From contig NZ_CP025613.1 of assembly GCF_002868735.1 (NCBI RefSeq), positions 248,001 to 312,000 of the forward strand: a DNA stretch of 64,000 bases, given 5' to 3'. The number at the start of each line of letters is the position of its first letter. Position 1 is the stretch's first letter. Of this stretch, positions 1 through 9,956 are shown piece by piece. The position numbers and the translations under genes are program-made. The notes beneath the pieces are model-generated. The model made no database searches. It was not told the DNA's origin and saw only the letters and a program-made list of their open reading frames with translations. The stretch comes from Niveispirillum cyanobacteriorum (GTDB taxonomy: Bacteria > Pseudomonadota > Alphaproteobacteria > Azospirillales > Azospirillaceae).

Positions 1-696
1 AGCGGCCTGGACCCCGATGCCATGGCGGCGCAGGTGGCGGACCTGTCGACCCGGATTGAGCGTGCACAGAATGATCTGGCCGAAACCTCGGTCAGATTGC
101 GGGAGGCGGAACGCGCGCTGGCGGACATGCGCCACCGCGCCGGTATCGGCGGTGCCGCACAGGATGCGGCTGATGCGGCGGCGGGGGCCGCACAGTTGGC
201 GGGGCGCTGGCTGCGGCTGCGGGCCGCATCGTTGCTGCTGACTCAGGCGGTCGAACGCTATCGCGACCGGAACGAGCATCCGCTTCTCCGCCGGGCGGGC
301 ACGGTTCTGGCGGCCATGGCGGCCAGCGGCGGCAACCCGGTGGTCCGTTTGAAGGTCGACTACGGTGATGCTGACCATCCTGTTCTGGTCGGCGTGCGTC
401 AGGATGGCGGCGACGCGCATGTGGAGGATATGAGCGAAGGGCTGCGCGACCAGCTGTTCCTGGCCCTGCGCATCGCGGCGGTAGAGGTGCATGTTGCGCA
501 ATCGACCCCGCTGCCCTTTGTGGCCGACGACCTGTTCATCACCTCGGACGAGGCGCGGACCATGGCCGGCCTGCGGGCATTGGCCGAGTTGGGACAGGCC
601 ACGCAGGTGGTACTGTTTACCCATCATGAATATGTGGTGGCAGCGGGAGAGCAGGCATTGGGTGGGCGGGTGCAGGTTCATCGCCTGCGGACCTGA
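1..696 (+). CDS. C-terminal part of a YhaN-like AAA ATPase (5' end outside window)
   Basis: The reading frame is open from base 1, so the gene starts before the window and only its last 231 residues are seen. The visible part begins with a helical, coiled-coil-like stretch and ends in the C-terminal half of an SMC/RecN-type ATPase head. The signature-like EGLRDQLFLALRIA is followed by a Walker B-like PLPFVADDLF and an H-loop-like VVLFTHHEY. This order and wording match the C-terminus of YhaN, the large partner of the SbcD-like nuclease YhaM/YhaO in DNA processing. The family assignment is from motif recall; the nuclease partner would be upstream, outside the window. No terminator is obvious directly after the stop. 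Confidence 0.75.
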   Translation, partial: SGLDPDAMAAQVADLSTRIERAQNDLAETSVRLREAERALADMRHRAGIGGAAQDAADAAAGAAQLAGRWLRLRAASLLLTQAVERYRDRNEHPLLRRAGTVLAAMAASGGNPVVRLKVDYGDADHPVLVGVRQDGGDAHVEDMSEGLRDQLFLALRIAAVEVHVAQSTPLPFVADDLFITSDEARTMAGLRALAELGQATQVVLFTHHEYVVAAGEQALGGRVQVHRLRT

Positions 697-943
697 TCCC
701 TCTATCCCATAGGTTAGGTTGTGGGGCTGGTTAGCGCGGTTGTTTAAATATGCAACGATATTTGCATTTTACAACGTGCATTATGCAATTTTGCAGAATG
801 CAATATGTCAATGGAGTGTAAACGCCGCCTGAAAGGCGCAGAATCTCTCAACTTTCAGGGTGTGGGCTGAGTTGGCACGCAGGCTGCATTCCTTGGTTCC
901 CATGAAGGCAACAATGCCTCAGCAGTTGGAACCGATGGAGCCT
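697..943 (+). promoter_or_regulatory. AT-rich upstream region with TGCA palindromes
   Basis: This 247-base gap precedes the small secreted-protein gene and is far more AT-rich than its surroundings. It holds ATGCAA (750-755) facing TTGCAT (762-767), and TGCATT (777-782) facing AATGCA (797-802). These inverted TGCA-centred words look like an operator or a curved promoter region. No clear -35/-10 pair was settled on. Confidence 0.35.
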
Positions 944-946
944 ATG

Positions 947-1411
947 ATGACCAAGTTCTTCGCCAAGACCGCCGCCGCCGCCCTGATCGCTGCCGCTGCC
1001 GTCACCCCCGCCCTGGCCCAGAACGCTTCCGGCACGATCCAGCTGAAGGGCAATGTCGCTCTGTCCTGCACCATCGCCGTCCAGGACCTGAACCAGTCGC
1101 TGGCCCTGAAAGCCGGCGAAACTGCCAAGACGGTCGGTTCGGTCACCGAGACCTGCAATTCCGGCTCCGGCTACAAGATCACGCTGGCCTCGGCCAATGC
1201 CGGCAAGCTGAAGTCCGGCAACTTCACCATCAACTACACGGTCAGCTACGACAACGGCTCCGCTGGTGCCCTGACCAGCCAGATGGTGATCGACCGCGCC
1301 ACCGCGCAGTTCGGCAAGAAGTCTGACCTGAAGGTCACCGTTCCGGCCTCTGACCAGTACATCGCGGGCGACTATGCCGACACCGTCACCGTGACCATCG
1401 CCGCCAAGTAA
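947..1411 (+). CDS. Secreted SCPU/pilin-like small protein
   Basis: The product is 154 residues. A signal peptide of about 23 residues, rich in alanine and ending ALAQ, predicts export to the periplasm or surface. The mature part has one cysteine pair (ALSCTIAV and VTETCNSG) and alternating polar beta-strand segments, and ends GDYADTVTVTIAAK. That ending and the cysteine spacing resemble spore coat protein U (SCPU) domain proteins and Csu-type pilin subunits. The frame is open from 860, but ATG at 947 was preferred because GGAG (937-940) sits six bases ahead; ATG 944 is only three bases from it. No chaperone or usher gene is adjacent, so a pilus role is not shown. It stands alone between an AT-rich promoter region and a strong terminator. 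Confidence 0.6.
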   Translation: MTKFFAKTAAAALIAAAAVTPALAQNASGTIQLKGNVALSCTIAVQDLNQSLALKAGETAKTVGSVTETCNSGSGYKITLASANAGKLKSGNFTINYTVSYDNGSAGALTSQMVIDRATAQFGKKSDLKVTVPASDQYIAGDYADTVTVTIAAK

Positions 1412-1421
1412 GTTTTTGTCT

Positions 1422-1460
1422 GAAAAGCCCCCGCTCGGGGTACCGGGCGGGGGCTTTTCT
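1422..1460. terminator. Rho-independent terminator hairpin
   Basis: A 12-base perfect stem (1423-1434 pairing with 1447-1458) has A4 on one side and T4 on the other and a 12-base loop. It follows the SCPU-like gene and also faces the end of the chemoreceptor gene, so it may serve both strands. Confidence 0.85.
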
Positions 1461-1490
1461 GTTTGGTGCTGCTGTAGGGGGCGGTTGCCC

Positions 1491-3569
1491 TCACCCCGCC
1501 CTGATCTGCGCCACGAAGCTGCCCACCTCCCGGTCGGCCACGCCGGCGCTGTCGCGGACCTGGGCGGCGTTGTCGAGTGCCATGACGGCGGCCTCCGTCA
1601 CGGCCAGCACCTTGTCGGCGATGCCCTGGATGGCGCGTGACGCCTCGTCGGTGCCGTGGGCCGCCTCGTTGACATTGCGGGCGATTTCCTGGGTGGCGGC
1701 GGTCTGCTCCTCCACGGCCCCTGCAATGGTGGTGGCGGTTTCGTTGATGGTGCGGATGGTGGTGGCGATGCCGTCCATGGCCTTCGCCGCCTCCGCCGAT
1801 GATCTCCGGATAGAGGCGACCAGTTCCGCTATCTCGTCGGTGGCCTTGGCCGTCTGGGTTGCCAGGTTCTTCACCTCTGACGCCACAACGGCAAAGCCCT
1901 TGCCGGCCTCTCCCGCCCGCGCCGCCTCAATCGTGGCATTGAGCGCCAGCAGATTGGTCTGGCTGGCAATCTCGCTGATCAGATTGACGACGGCACCGAT
2001 CCGGTCGGCCGACTGGATCAGGGCATCCACGGTGCCGGTGGCGCTCCCCGCCTCCTCGGCCGCCCGCGACGCGATGCTGGCGGACATCTGTACCTGGGAC
2101 CCGATTTCGGCGATGGAGGCGCGCAACTGCTCGGCTGCGGCGGCCACTGTCTGAACATTGGCCGCCGCTTCCGTCACGGCGGACGCGCCCAGCGCGGTGC
2201 TCTGCTGCGTATCGGCGCAGTCGGTCGACATCAGCTGCGCCATATCCACCATCTGCTCAGCACTTTGCGAAACACCGCGCAGCAGGGCACCTACCTCCCG
2301 CTCAAACCGGTCGGCCAGTGCCAGACGGTCGGATCTCAGCTTGGCCTCGGCCTCCGCATCCTTGCGCTCCGTCTCCGCCCGTAGCCTCTCCGCCTCTGCC
2401 AGACCATCGCGGAAGGCGACGACAGCTTCCGCCATGTGCCCGATCTCGTCCACACGGTCGGTACCGGGGATGGGGGAGGTCAGGTCACCGCGCCGCACCC
2501 GTACCATGGCGTCGGTCAGGGCCAGGACGGGCCGCGCCAGACTGTTGCCCATCAGCGCGAACAGCCCGGCGCCCAGCAGGATCAGCACAGTGGCGATAAT
2601 GGCCAATGTTGTCACCGACCGGACCAGGGCATCGGTCACGACGCTGGTAGGCACCGTCGTGATCAGGACCCATTGTTCCTGTACCCCATCAAATTTGATG
2701 GGTGTGGCAAAGACCAGCCGTTCCACCCCCTCCAGGGTCAAGGTCGCATAGGTGGGGCGCCCGGCCTTCTGCGCCTGCGCCACCAGGTCGGTTAACGGTC
2801 CCTTGGCCAGCGGCTTGTTCAGAAGGCTGGCATCGGGATGCACCACCCAATTGCCATTCTGCGCCAGCAGCCGGACATCACCGGCCTCCAGCGGGCGGAA
2901 GGCGGCGAACTGCTTTTGCAGGGCCGTCAGGGCCATGTCGGTAGTGACGATGCCGATGGGCTTGCCATCCCGATGGATCGGCGTGCTGACGGTGACCAGC
3001 AACACTTCCTTGCCCTCAATCGGGTATGGGTAAGGGGCCGTGAGCATGGTGCGGTTGGCGGCCAACGGGTCCAGGTACCATTCTTTGATCCCGGCCTCCA
3101 CCGTCATCACCAGCGCCTCAATCCCTACGGTTCCGTCGGATTTACGGAAAAAGTACGGAACAAAGCGACCATTGGCGTCGGCGCCGGTACCCCCCCTGCC
3201 GCTGGCATCATTGCCGTCGAAGCCGTTGGGTTCGAAGGCTACGGTAACGCCGACGATATCCAGGTTGGCTGCGACGGCGGCGCTGGCCTGTTCAGAGATC
3301 AACTCGCGGCTGTAGCCCTTGGTCTTCAGCCCGCCTTCGGTCTGGGCATTGATGATACGGGCATTGTCGATGGCGTTTTCAACCAGATCGGCGGCGATCA
3401 GCGCGAAGCCCGTGGTCGCCTCATTCAGGGCTTGGCGCACCTGCTCCCCCGTCGTCCGCTGCGATTGTATCGCGGCACCAAGGGTCAGGGCCAACCCCAG
3501 CCCCAGGCACAGCCCGACGCCGGACAGAACAAGGCGGGTTTTTACTGAGGAACGCAGCGACAGGATCAT
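1491..3569 (-). CDS. Methyl-accepting chemotaxis protein with Cache sensor
   Basis: A 692-residue transmembrane chemoreceptor. Residues about 12-33 form the first membrane helix. A long extracytoplasmic region (about 40-320) with the look of a dCache ligand-binding domain follows, including a WYLDP segment and a [13 protein letters not shown] segment. The second helix ([20 protein letters not shown]) is near 330. HAMP follows at about 350-410, then the long signalling coiled coil with the conserved hairpin tip ([16 protein letters not shown]) near residue 555. It signals through CheW/CheA to the flagellar motor; no che genes are in the window. The ligand cannot be told. AAGG lies a few bases before the ATG. 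Confidence 0.93.
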   Translation of the reverse strand: MILSLRSSVKTRLVLSGVGLCLGLGLALTLGAAIQSQRTTGEQVRQALNEATTGFALIAADLVENAIDNARIINAQTEGGLKTKGYSRELISEQASAAVAANLDIVGVTVAFEPNGFDGNDASGRGGTGADANGRFVPYFFRKSDGTVGIEALVMTVEAGIKEWYLDPLAANRTMLTAPYPYPIEGKEVLLVTVSTPIHRDGKPIGIVTTDMALTALQKQFAAFRPLEAGDVRLLAQNGNWVVHPDASLLNKPLAKGPLTDLVAQAQKAGRPTYATLTLEGVERLVFATPIKFDGVQEQWVLITTVPTSVVTDALVRSVTTLAIIATVLILLGAGLFALMGNSLARPVLALTDAMVRVRRGDLTSPIPGTDRVDEIGHMAEAVVAFRDGLAEAERLRAETERKDAEAEAKLRSDRLALADRFEREVGALLRGVSQSAEQMVDMAQLMSTDCADTQQSTALGASAVTEAAANVQTVAAAAEQLRASIAEIGSQVQMSASIASRAAEEAGSATGTVDALIQSADRIGAVVNLISEIASQTNLLALNATIEAARAGEAGKGFAVVASEVKNLATQTAKATDEIAELVASIRRSSAEAAKAMDGIATTIRTINETATTIAGAVEEQTAATQEIARNVNEAAHGTDEASRAIQGIADKVLAVTEAAVMALDNAAQVRDSAGVADREVGSFVAQIRAG

Positions 3570-3843
3570 GGGCCTTTTCCCTTGCCGTTAGGGGAAAACT
3601 GGTTTCGTCCGTGTGCTTTGTCGGCGCCGGGTACCGGCAACCATAGGTTCATTCTGTTCCAATTTTCAGACGGTGATGGACTTTTCGCGGTTTGACCACG
3701 GGCTTTCGCGCCGAAGGGCAGGATTCTCCCGCCGCTTTTCACGGGGGAGTTACTTCCATGCCACATACGGGATGGTGTCATGTCCGGCCGGGACACAAGG
3801 GTACGCTTGCGTGCATTTCGCGGGCGCGGTAAGACCGCATTAT

Positions 3844-4012
3844 CGATGGTTCCCCGCAAGGGGTGAAAAGGGAACATGGTGCGGCGCCGCAAGGTGTCAA
3901 TGCCATGGCTGCCCCCGCAACTGTAAGCGGCGAGTGCTGCCCAACATGGCCACTGGGAAACTGGGAAGGCCGGGCAAGTGCGACGACCCGTGAGCCAGGA
4001 GACCTGCCATCG
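3844..4012 (+). promoter_or_regulatory. Cobalamin (B12) riboswitch
   Basis: The upstream leader of btuB carries the hallmarks of the adenosylcobalamin aptamer: a GGTTCCCCGC...AAAAGGGAAC opening stem (about 3848-3876), the core GCCACTGGGAAA...GGAAGG, and the B12 box AGCCAGGAGACCTGCC at 3993-4008. Binding of cobalamin normally switches off expression of the downstream uptake genes. The aptamer ends 236 bases before the chosen btuB start, an unusually long gap. Confidence 0.93.
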
Positions 4013-4054
4013 GCAATGCGTCGCGCGGCCATTGGGCGGGGTGCCCCGATGGGA

Positions 4055-4104
4055 CGGTTCACCGTTTCGCGCTGGCGCTTCGGAAGGAGTGCGCGGGTGA
4101 ACCG
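4055..4104 (+). promoter_or_regulatory. Candidate expression-platform hairpin of the B12 leader
   Basis: CGGTTCACC (4055-4063) and GGTGAACCG (4096-4104) form a perfect nine-base inverted repeat. The loop contains AAGGAG (4084-4089), and the right arm overlaps a GTG start. Folding would hide translation signals, which suits a riboswitch output, but no direct pairing with the aptamer was worked out. Confidence 0.4.
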
Positions 4105-4156
4105 GTTCGATGCCAAGCCCTTACTGGGCTTACACAGGGCCAGATTATCGACATGA
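4097..4156 (+). CDS. Possible 19-residue leader peptide in the B12 leader
   Basis: A GTG codon at 4097 has a strong Shine-Dalgarno (AAGGAG, 4084-4089) seven bases ahead and opens a short frame (MNRFDAKPLLGLHRARLST) ending at 4156. It lies between the riboswitch and btuB and its start is inside the nine-base inverted repeat. Its translation could couple riboswitch state to btuB expression. It may equally be chance; no homologue is known to me. Confidence 0.25.
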   Translation: MNRFDAKPLLGLHRARLST

Positions 4157-4244
4157 AATGACACCTGTGCCCTCACCGGGCGCGGGCGTGATGGTATGCG
4201 CATGCCCTCCGAATTCGTCGACAAGAACGAAACGGAGTTATGAA

Positions 4245-6095
4245 GTGAGCCGAGTATCCTATTTCCGCGCCGCCCTTCTGGGTGCCGCGGCCAGCCTGAC
4301 CGCATCCGCCGCCCTGGCGGAGCCGACACAGGTTGCCGAGATCATTGTGTCTGCCAACAAGGTGCCCACCGCACAGGAACGCGTGGGCAGCAGCGTTAGC
4401 ATTATCGACAGCGCCGAGATTGAGCGTCGCCAGCAGGTGCAGGCGCTGGACCTGCTGAAGCGCGTGCCGGGCGTATCCATCTCCCGCAATGGCGGTCTGG
4501 GCAGCACCTCCACCGTGCGTCTGCGCGGGTCAGAAAGCGGCATGGTCAAGGTGCTGATTGACGGGGTCGAGGTGAACGACGCGTCGGGCGCCAATAACGA
4601 GTTCGACTTTAACAGCCTGATGACCGGCGATATTGAGAAGATCGAGGTCCTGAAAGGCCCGCAGAGCGCGCTTTACGGCAATGACGCCATGGGTGGCGTC
4701 ATCAATGTCATCACCAAGCGCGGCGAAGGCGAGACCAAGATCCGCGGCACCCTGGAGGCCGGTGCCTATGGCACCTTCCGGCAGCAGGCTGGCCTGACGG
4801 GTGGTACTGAACAGGTTGATTATGCCCTGTCGGCAGCCAACCTGCACACTGACGGTTTCTCCCGCACCTTCGCTGGCAATGAGAAGGACGGCACCGATGC
4901 ACGGTCGGTCAGTGGCCGCCTTGGCGTCAAAGCGTCGGACATTCTGCGTTTCGACCTGAATGCTGGCTGGTCTTGGCTGGACACCGAATTCGATCCGTTC
5001 GGCGGCGACGGTCCGTCTTCCCAGGAAAAGGAGACGTGGCAGGTCCGGGGTGCCGGCACGCTGAGCCTGCTGGACGGCGCATTTGAGAATGTGCTGGCCG
5101 CCAGCTATGCCAGCACCGATCGCGACTTTGACGAGCCTACGGGCTTCTACCGCTTCTCCACCTTCGACAGCCGTCGCAAGGCCCTGGATTATCAGGGTAA
5201 CCTGCGCTTACGCGACGCCGATGTTGCCACCATCGGCCTGTCGGTCGATGAGGAGAAGGCCGAGACCACCAATACGACCAGCAGCAGCACGACCACCGGC
5301 CTGGATGACAGCGTCACCACCAAGTCGGCTTTCGTGCAGTATCAGGCGGCGGTGACGTCCGACCTGACCCTGACATTGGGCGGGCGCGTGGACGATCATG
5401 AGCAGTTTGGGACCGAGGGTACCTGGCGCGCAACCGGCGCTTATCAGGTGCCGGCGACCGGGACTGTCCTGCGTGCCAGCTATGGCACCGCCAACAAGGC
5501 ACCGACGCTGTACCAACTGTACGATCCGTTCTATGGCAACAAGAACCTGTCGGCGGAGGATGGCAAGGGGGCCGATATCGGTTTCGATCAGAAGCTGCTG
5601 GATGGCCGCGTCGGTTTCGGGGCCAGCCTGTTCCGCAACACCTATACGAACATGATCGGCTTCTCCAACGGCTATATCAACGTAGCCCGCGCCCGGACCA
5701 AGGGCGTGGAATTGACGTTTGAGGCGACGCCGGTGGAATCGGTCCTGATCCAGGCGAACTACACTTACCTGGACGCCAAGGACACCCGCACGGGTCGTGA
5801 CCTGCCGCGCCGTCCGCAGGATACGATCAACGCGTCGGTTGACTGGACCGTGGTGGACGGGATCGATGTCGGTGCCGCCCTGCGCTATGTCGGCAAGCAG
5901 CGCGACACCGCCTCGGCCACCTCGCCCATTCTGGACAGCTATACCACTGTCGATTTCACCGCACGCTGGGCGGTGCTGGACAATGTCAGCCTGTTCGGCC
6001 GGGTGGAGAACCTGTTCGATGAGGACTACCAAGAGGTTCGTACCTACAGTGCGCCGGGCCGGTCGGCCTTTGGCGGCGTGACGGTGAGCTTCTGA
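4245..6095 (+). CDS. btuB: TonB-dependent cobalamin outer-membrane receptor BtuB
   Basis: A 616-residue outer-membrane transporter that takes up cobalamins using TonB energy. GTG 4245 was chosen because ACGGAG lies seven bases ahead and a signal peptide (about 1-23, ending ASAALAE) follows at once; the frame is open back to ATG 4110, inside the leader. After a TonB-box-like EIIVSANK come the plug domain (SVSIIDSAEIE, LLKRVPGVSI, VLIDGVEVND, VLKGPQSALYGNDAMGG) and a 22-strand-type beta barrel ending in the typical aromatic C-terminus (GVTVSF). The riboswitch upstream and btuFCD downstream (ATG of btuF overlaps this stop) support cobalamin rather than iron as substrate. Confidence 0.92.
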   Translation: MSRVSYFRAALLGAAASLTASAALAEPTQVAEIIVSANKVPTAQERVGSSVSIIDSAEIERRQQVQALDLLKRVPGVSISRNGGLGSTSTVRLRGSESGMVKVLIDGVEVNDASGANNEFDFNSLMTGDIEKIEVLKGPQSALYGNDAMGGVINVITKRGEGETKIRGTLEAGAYGTFRQQAGLTGGTEQVDYALSAANLHTDGFSRTFAGNEKDGTDARSVSGRLGVKASDILRFDLNAGWSWLDTEFDPFGGDGPSSQEKETWQVRGAGTLSLLDGAFENVLAASYASTDRDFDEPTGFYRFSTFDSRRKALDYQGNLRLRDADVATIGLSVDEEKAETTNTTSSSTTTGLDDSVTTKSAFVQYQAAVTSDLTLTLGGRVDDHEQFGTEGTWRATGAYQVPATGTVLRASYGTANKAPTLYQLYDPFYGNKNLSAEDGKGADIGFDQKLLDGRVGFGASLFRNTYTNMIGFSNGYINVARARTKGVELTFEATPVESVLIQANYTYLDAKDTRTGRDLPRRPQDTINASVDWTVVDGIDVGAALRYVGKQRDTASATSPILDSYTTVDFTARWAVLDNVSLFGRVENLFDEDYQEVRTYSAPGRSAFGGVTVSF

Positions 6096-6985
6096 TGCGG
6101 GCCGGCGTCCCCCTTCTGGTGGCGGCATTCATGGCGCTTCCCGTGGGGGCGGCGCCGGCGACACGCGTCGTTTCTCTATCGCTCTGTGCCGATCAGTTCC
6201 TGCTGGCGCTGGACGCGCAGACGCAAATTGCCGGGCTGACCCGGCTGGCGGGGGACACGCACCTGTCGCCTTATGCCGACCAGGCCGCCGGCATGCCCAT
6301 CCATGATGGAACGGCGGAAAGCGTTTTGGTGCTGAAGCCCGATCTGGTCATTGCCGGCGGCTATGCCCGCGCACAGACGGTGGGCATGCTGGAACGGCTG
6401 GGCGTCCCGGTGCTGCGGCTGAAAACGCCGCAGACCCTGGCCGATATTCCGCCGCAGATCGAACAGGTGGCCGAAGCCCTGGGCCGGGGCGGGCAGGGCC
6501 GTGCCCTGGCCGACCGGCTGCGGGTCAAGCTGTCGGCACCCGGCGAAGGCTCCCGCCCGACCGCCGCGCTTTACCGTCCGGGTGGTGAGGTGCCGGGATC
6601 GCGCGGCATCGTCAATGATATGATGAGGGCCGCAGGACTGGAGAATATCGGCGGGAAACTGTCGGGCCGGCCCAATGGCCGCGTGGCGGTGGAAACGTTG
6701 CTGCTGAACCCGCCGGACCTGCTGGTGCTGGACAGCGTGCGGCCCGACCGGCCTGGCGTGGGCCAGTCGGTGATGGACCATCCCGCCCTGACGGCGGCAC
6801 GCGGGGAAATGGCCGTCGCAGCCTTTCCCATCGCCTGGTGGCTCTGCGCCTCGCCGGCCTCAATCGAGGGGGTGGAACGGCTGGCAGAGGTAGCGGGAAG
6901 GGCATTGGGAACGCATGAAGAAGCCGCCTATCAGCCTGCCGCCATCCCCAAGCCGTTACCTGTCGGGGAAGGATCAATCCGATGA
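6095..6985 (+). CDS. btuF: Periplasmic cobalamin-binding protein BtuF-like
   Basis: A 296-residue class III substrate-binding protein of the B12 ABC importer. A signal peptide (MRAGVPLLVAAFMALPVGAAPA) is followed by TRVVSLSLCADQFLLAL, the usual start of the first lobe. Other family features are DLVIAGGYA, a long linking helix and DLLVLDSVRPD. The start overlaps the btuB stop by one base and the end overlaps btuC by four, so translation is coupled. BtuF hands corrinoid to BtuCD. An iron-siderophore binding role is possible for this fold but context argues against it. Confidence 0.85.
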   Translation: MRAGVPLLVAAFMALPVGAAPATRVVSLSLCADQFLLALDAQTQIAGLTRLAGDTHLSPYADQAAGMPIHDGTAESVLVLKPDLVIAGGYARAQTVGMLERLGVPVLRLKTPQTLADIPPQIEQVAEALGRGGQGRALADRLRVKLSAPGEGSRPTAALYRPGGEVPGSRGIVNDMMRAAGLENIGGKLSGRPNGRVAVETLLLNPPDLLVLDSVRPDRPGVGQSVMDHPALTAARGEMAVAAFPIAWWLCASPASIEGVERLAEVAGRALGTHEEAAYQPAAIPKPLPVGEGSIR

Positions 6986-8031
6986 CCGCCTCTACACACG
7001 ACACCCTCACCGATAGCCGGGGACACAGGGCGGTAGCAGCGAGCCACTCTGGCGTCCCGCTTCTCCTGCTTCTGATCCTGTTCCCGATCCTGTTAACCGC
7101 CAGTTTTCTGATCGGTCCGGCGGACGTGCCGGCGGGTGACCTGCTGTCGGGCCTGTTCAGCGGGCAGGCCAGTCCCGCCGCCCTGATCGCGTTTGAAATT
7201 CGCCTGCCACGTGCCCTCCTGGGAGCGCTGGTTGGGGCAGGGCTGGGCATGGCGGGGGCGGCCCTTCAGGGCTATTTGCGCAACCCGCTGGCCGAGCCGT
7301 CGCTGATCGGGGCGTCTTCCTCTGCGTCTCTGGGGGCGGTCCTGGCCATCTATTTCGGGCTGTCGGCGACCGCACCTTTGGCCCTGCCCGTGGCGGGGAT
7401 GCTGGGGGCTGCACTCGCTATGCTGCTGATCCAGGGGCTGGCGGGGCGGGATGCCTCGGTCCTGATGCTGATCTTGGCGGGCCTGGCGGTGCAGACGCTG
7501 GCGGGGTCGCTGACCTCACTGGCCCTTAACCTTGCCCCCAATCCGCATGCGGCGTTGGAGATCGCGTTCTGGCTGCTGGGCAGTCTGACCGACCGGACGA
7601 ACGACCATCTGCTGGTGGCGGCCCCCTTCATCATCGCAGGGATTCTGGTGCTGTGCGGGTCGGGCCGGGCGCTTGATGCGCTGGGCCTGGGCGAACGCAC
7701 GGCGGGCAGCATGGGCGTGGACCTGCGCGCTTTGCGCTGGCGCATCATTATCGGCACCGTCCTGTCGGTGGGGGCAGCGGTGGCGGTGACGGGCAGTATC
7801 GGTTTTGTCGGTTTGGTGGTGCCTCATCTGCTGCGCCGCGTAACGGGGAACCAGCCGTCACGGCTGCTCTGGCCGTCGGCCCTGGCCGGCGCGTGCCTGC
7901 TGCTGGCCGCTGACATCCTGGTGCGGCTCTTGCCCACCAATGACGAATTGAAACTGGGCGTGGTCACGGGTCTGATCGGTGCGCCCTTCTTCTTTCACCT
8001 GCTGCTGAAAACCAGGGAGCGGATGCGATGA
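6982..8031 (+). CDS. btuC: Cobalamin ABC transporter permease BtuC (FecCD family)
   Basis: A 349-residue polytopic inner-membrane permease of the FecCD/BtuC family. Hydrophobic segments run through most of it, starting with [20 protein letters not shown], after a polar N-terminus of about 25 residues that is longer than usual. Diagnostic stretches are [52 protein letters not shown] and the final [20 protein letters not shown]. It forms the translocation channel with BtuD. ATGA overlaps join it to both neighbours. Confidence 0.92.
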   Translation: MTASTHDTLTDSRGHRAVAASHSGVPLLLLLILFPILLTASFLIGPADVPAGDLLSGLFSGQASPAALIAFEIRLPRALLGALVGAGLGMAGAALQGYLRNPLAEPSLIGASSSASLGAVLAIYFGLSATAPLALPVAGMLGAALAMLLIQGLAGRDASVLMLILAGLAVQTLAGSLTSLALNLAPNPHAALEIAFWLLGSLTDRTNDHLLVAAPFIIAGILVLCGSGRALDALGLGERTAGSMGVDLRALRWRIIIGTVLSVGAAVAVTGSIGFVGLVVPHLLRRVTGNQPSRLLWPSALAGACLLLAADILVRLLPTNDELKLGVVTGLIGAPFFFHLLLKTRERMR

Positions 8032-8819
8032 GCCTGCTGTCAGCCCGCAATATCCGTTTTGCACGGGGTGGCCTGCCCATCCTGGATGGTGTGGACCTGT
8101 CGGTCGGGGCCGGCGAGTGCGTCGGCCTGATCGGGCCGAACGGGGCCGGCAAATCGACCCTGCTGTCGGTGATGGCGGGCCTGTTGAAGGCGGATGGCGC
8201 TGTCGCCCTGGATGACAGGCCGCTGGAGCAGTGGCCGCGGGCCGAGAGGGCAAAGCGCATCGGCTTTCTGGAACAAGGGGCGAGTTGCCACTGGCCCCTG
8301 ACGGTGGAGCGGGTGGTGACCCTGGGCCGGCTGCCGCATGCCAGCCCCTGGGGTGGGGAGGCAGAGGCCGACCGCGCCGCCATTGCCCGCGCCATGCAAC
8401 AGTGCGACGTCACACACTTCGCCGAGCGGAGTGTGACAAGCCTGTCGGGGGGCGAGCGGGCGCGGGTCATGCTGGCCCGTGCGCTGGCCGGTGATCCTGC
8501 CGTGCTGCTGGCGGATGAACCGGCGGCGGGTCTGGACCCGTACCATCAATTGCAGGTGATGGAACTGCTGGCCGGGCTGGCATCGGACGGGATGGCCGTG
8601 GTCGTCGTGCTGCACGACCTGACCCTGGCGCTGAGGCACTGCACCCGTCTGTGCCTGCTGGATGATGCCGGCAAGGTGGCGGCGGATACCTCACCTGCCG
8701 ACCTGTTGGATAGCGGTGCCTTGGGCCGGGTCTACGGCATTGAACTGGTACGTGGCGGGCATGAGGGCGCACCTTTTGCCCTGCCCTGGCGCCGCCTGCC
8801 GGTGGAGACGCGGGCATGA
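8028..8819 (+). CDS. btuD: Cobalamin ABC transporter ATPase BtuD
   Basis: A 263-residue ABC ATPase that powers BtuC. Walker A is GPNGAGKST (about residues 37-45), the signature is LSGGERARV, Walker B is AVLLADEP, and the switch histidine is in VVLHDLTLA. The length and the C-terminal extension (residues about 215-263) are normal for iron/B12 importers. It overlaps btuC by four bases and cobU by four bases. Confidence 0.92.
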   Translation: MSLLSARNIRFARGGLPILDGVDLSVGAGECVGLIGPNGAGKSTLLSVMAGLLKADGAVALDDRPLEQWPRAERAKRIGFLEQGASCHWPLTVERVVTLGRLPHASPWGGEAEADRAAIARAMQQCDVTHFAERSVTSLSGGERARVMLARALAGDPAVLLADEPAAGLDPYHQLQVMELLAGLASDGMAVVVVLHDLTLALRHCTRLCLLDDAGKVAADTSPADLLDSGALGRVYGIELVRGGHEGAPFALPWRRLPVETRA

Positions 8820-9328
8820 CCACTGGCATTACTTTGATCCTGGGTGGTGCGCGGTCGGGCAAAAGCCGGATGGCCGAACAACTGGTCACCGCACTGCCCG
8901 GCCCCTGGGTCTATATCGCCACTGCCCAAGCCTTCGACGCAGAGATGCAGGACCGTATCCGCCAGCATCAGGGGGGACGGGCCGAAGGCTGGGTCACCGT
9001 GGAGGAACCGCTGGATCTGGTGGCAGCATTGACCCGAGCCAATGCCACGGCTCGGCCAGTCCTGGTCGACTGCCTGACCCTGTGGTTGACCAATGTCATG
9101 CTGGCCGGGCGGGAGGTGGAGGCGGAGGCGGCAAAGCTGATCGACCTACTGCCCGGCCTGACCATGCCGGTCGTACTTGTCGGGAATGAGGTGGGGCTGG
9201 GCATCGTACCCGACAACCGCCTTTCCCGCCTGTTCCGCGACCATGCGGGCCGTCTGCATCAGGATATCGCGCGCATCGCCGACAAGGTGCTGTTCATGGC
9301 GGCTGGTCTGCCGATGCAGTTAAAGTAA
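8816..9328 (+). CDS. cobU: Adenosylcobinamide kinase/guanylyltransferase (CobU/CobP)
   Basis: A 170-residue bifunctional enzyme: it phosphorylates adenosylcobinamide and then transfers GMP to give adenosylcobinamide-GDP, the acceptor for the lower ligand. The P-loop [14 protein letters not shown] lies near residues 8-21, then [17 protein letters not shown], a guanylylated-histidine region (RIRQHQ), [12 protein letters not shown] and the typical [20 protein letters not shown]. Four-base overlap with btuD indicates one transcript linking uptake to salvage. Confidence 0.93.
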   Translation: MTTGITLILGGARSGKSRMAEQLVTALPGPWVYIATAQAFDAEMQDRIRQHQGGRAEGWVTVEEPLDLVAALTRANATARPVLVDCLTLWLTNVMLAGREVEAEAAKLIDLLPGLTMPVVLVGNEVGLGIVPDNRLSRLFRDHAGRLHQDIARIADKVLFMAAGLPMQLK

Positions 9329-9338
9329 GGAGCTTAAG

Positions 9339-9956
9339 ATGGACGCCGTTGTTACGCCAGAAGAGGCCGAGCGCCACAAGGCCAAGATGCAGAAGCGCAA
9401 GGCCCTGATGGATCGCCGGGTCGGCGAACGTCAGCATGAAAAGGGCCTGCTGATGGTCCATACTGGTCCCGGCAAAGGCAAGTCCACGGCGGCGCTGGGC
9501 CTGATGATGCGTGCCGCGGGCCACGGGTTCCGTGTCGGCTTCATCCAGTTCATCAAGGGCACCTGGGCCACGGGCGAACAGGTGGCGCTGGAACGGTTCG
9601 ATGACCTGATCGACCATCATGTGATGGGGGAGGGCTTTACCTGGGAAACCCAGGACAAGGAACGCGATATCCTGGCCGCCGGTCGTGCCTGGGATCAGGC
9701 ACGGACCATGATGGTCGATCAGCGTTACCGGCTGATCGTGCTGGACGAGATGAATATCGCCCTACGCTATGGCTATCTGGATATTGATGAGGTGGTGGCG
9801 ACCCTGGTGTCGCGCCGTCCCGACCTGCATGTCCTGGTCACAGGGCGCAATGCCAACCCGTTGCTGACGGATGCCGCCGATCTGGTGACGGAGTTCCAGT
9901 CCGTGAAGCATCCGTTCAATGCCGGGATCAAGGCCCAGGCCGGTATCGAATTCTGA
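9339..9956 (+). CDS. cobO: Corrinoid adenosyltransferase CobO
   Basis: A 205-residue ATP:co(I)rrinoid adenosyltransferase of the CobO/BtuR family that forms the cobalt-carbon bond. The N-terminal polar helix (about 1-35) precedes the P-loop [14 protein letters not shown], then [14 protein letters not shown], the Walker B-like [17 protein letters not shown] and the ending [16 protein letters not shown] typical of the family. AAGGAG is placed a few bases before its ATG, ten bases after the cobU stop. Its own stop overlaps cobQ by one base. Confidence 0.95.
   Translation: MDAVVTPEEAERHKAKMQKRKALMDRRVGERQHEKGLLMVHTGPGKGKSTAALGLMMRAAGHGFRVGFIQFIKGTWATGEQVALERFDDLIDHHVMGEGFTWETQDKERDILAAGRAWDQARTMMVDQRYRLIVLDEMNIALRYGYLDIDEVVATLVSRRPDLHVLVTGRNANPLLTDAADLVTEFQSVKHPFNAGIKAQAGIEF

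Noticed and set aside
4110..4244. btuB start at ATG 4110
   Set aside because: It would add 45 residues before the signal peptide and lies in the riboswitch leader; GTG 4245 has a good ribosome site.
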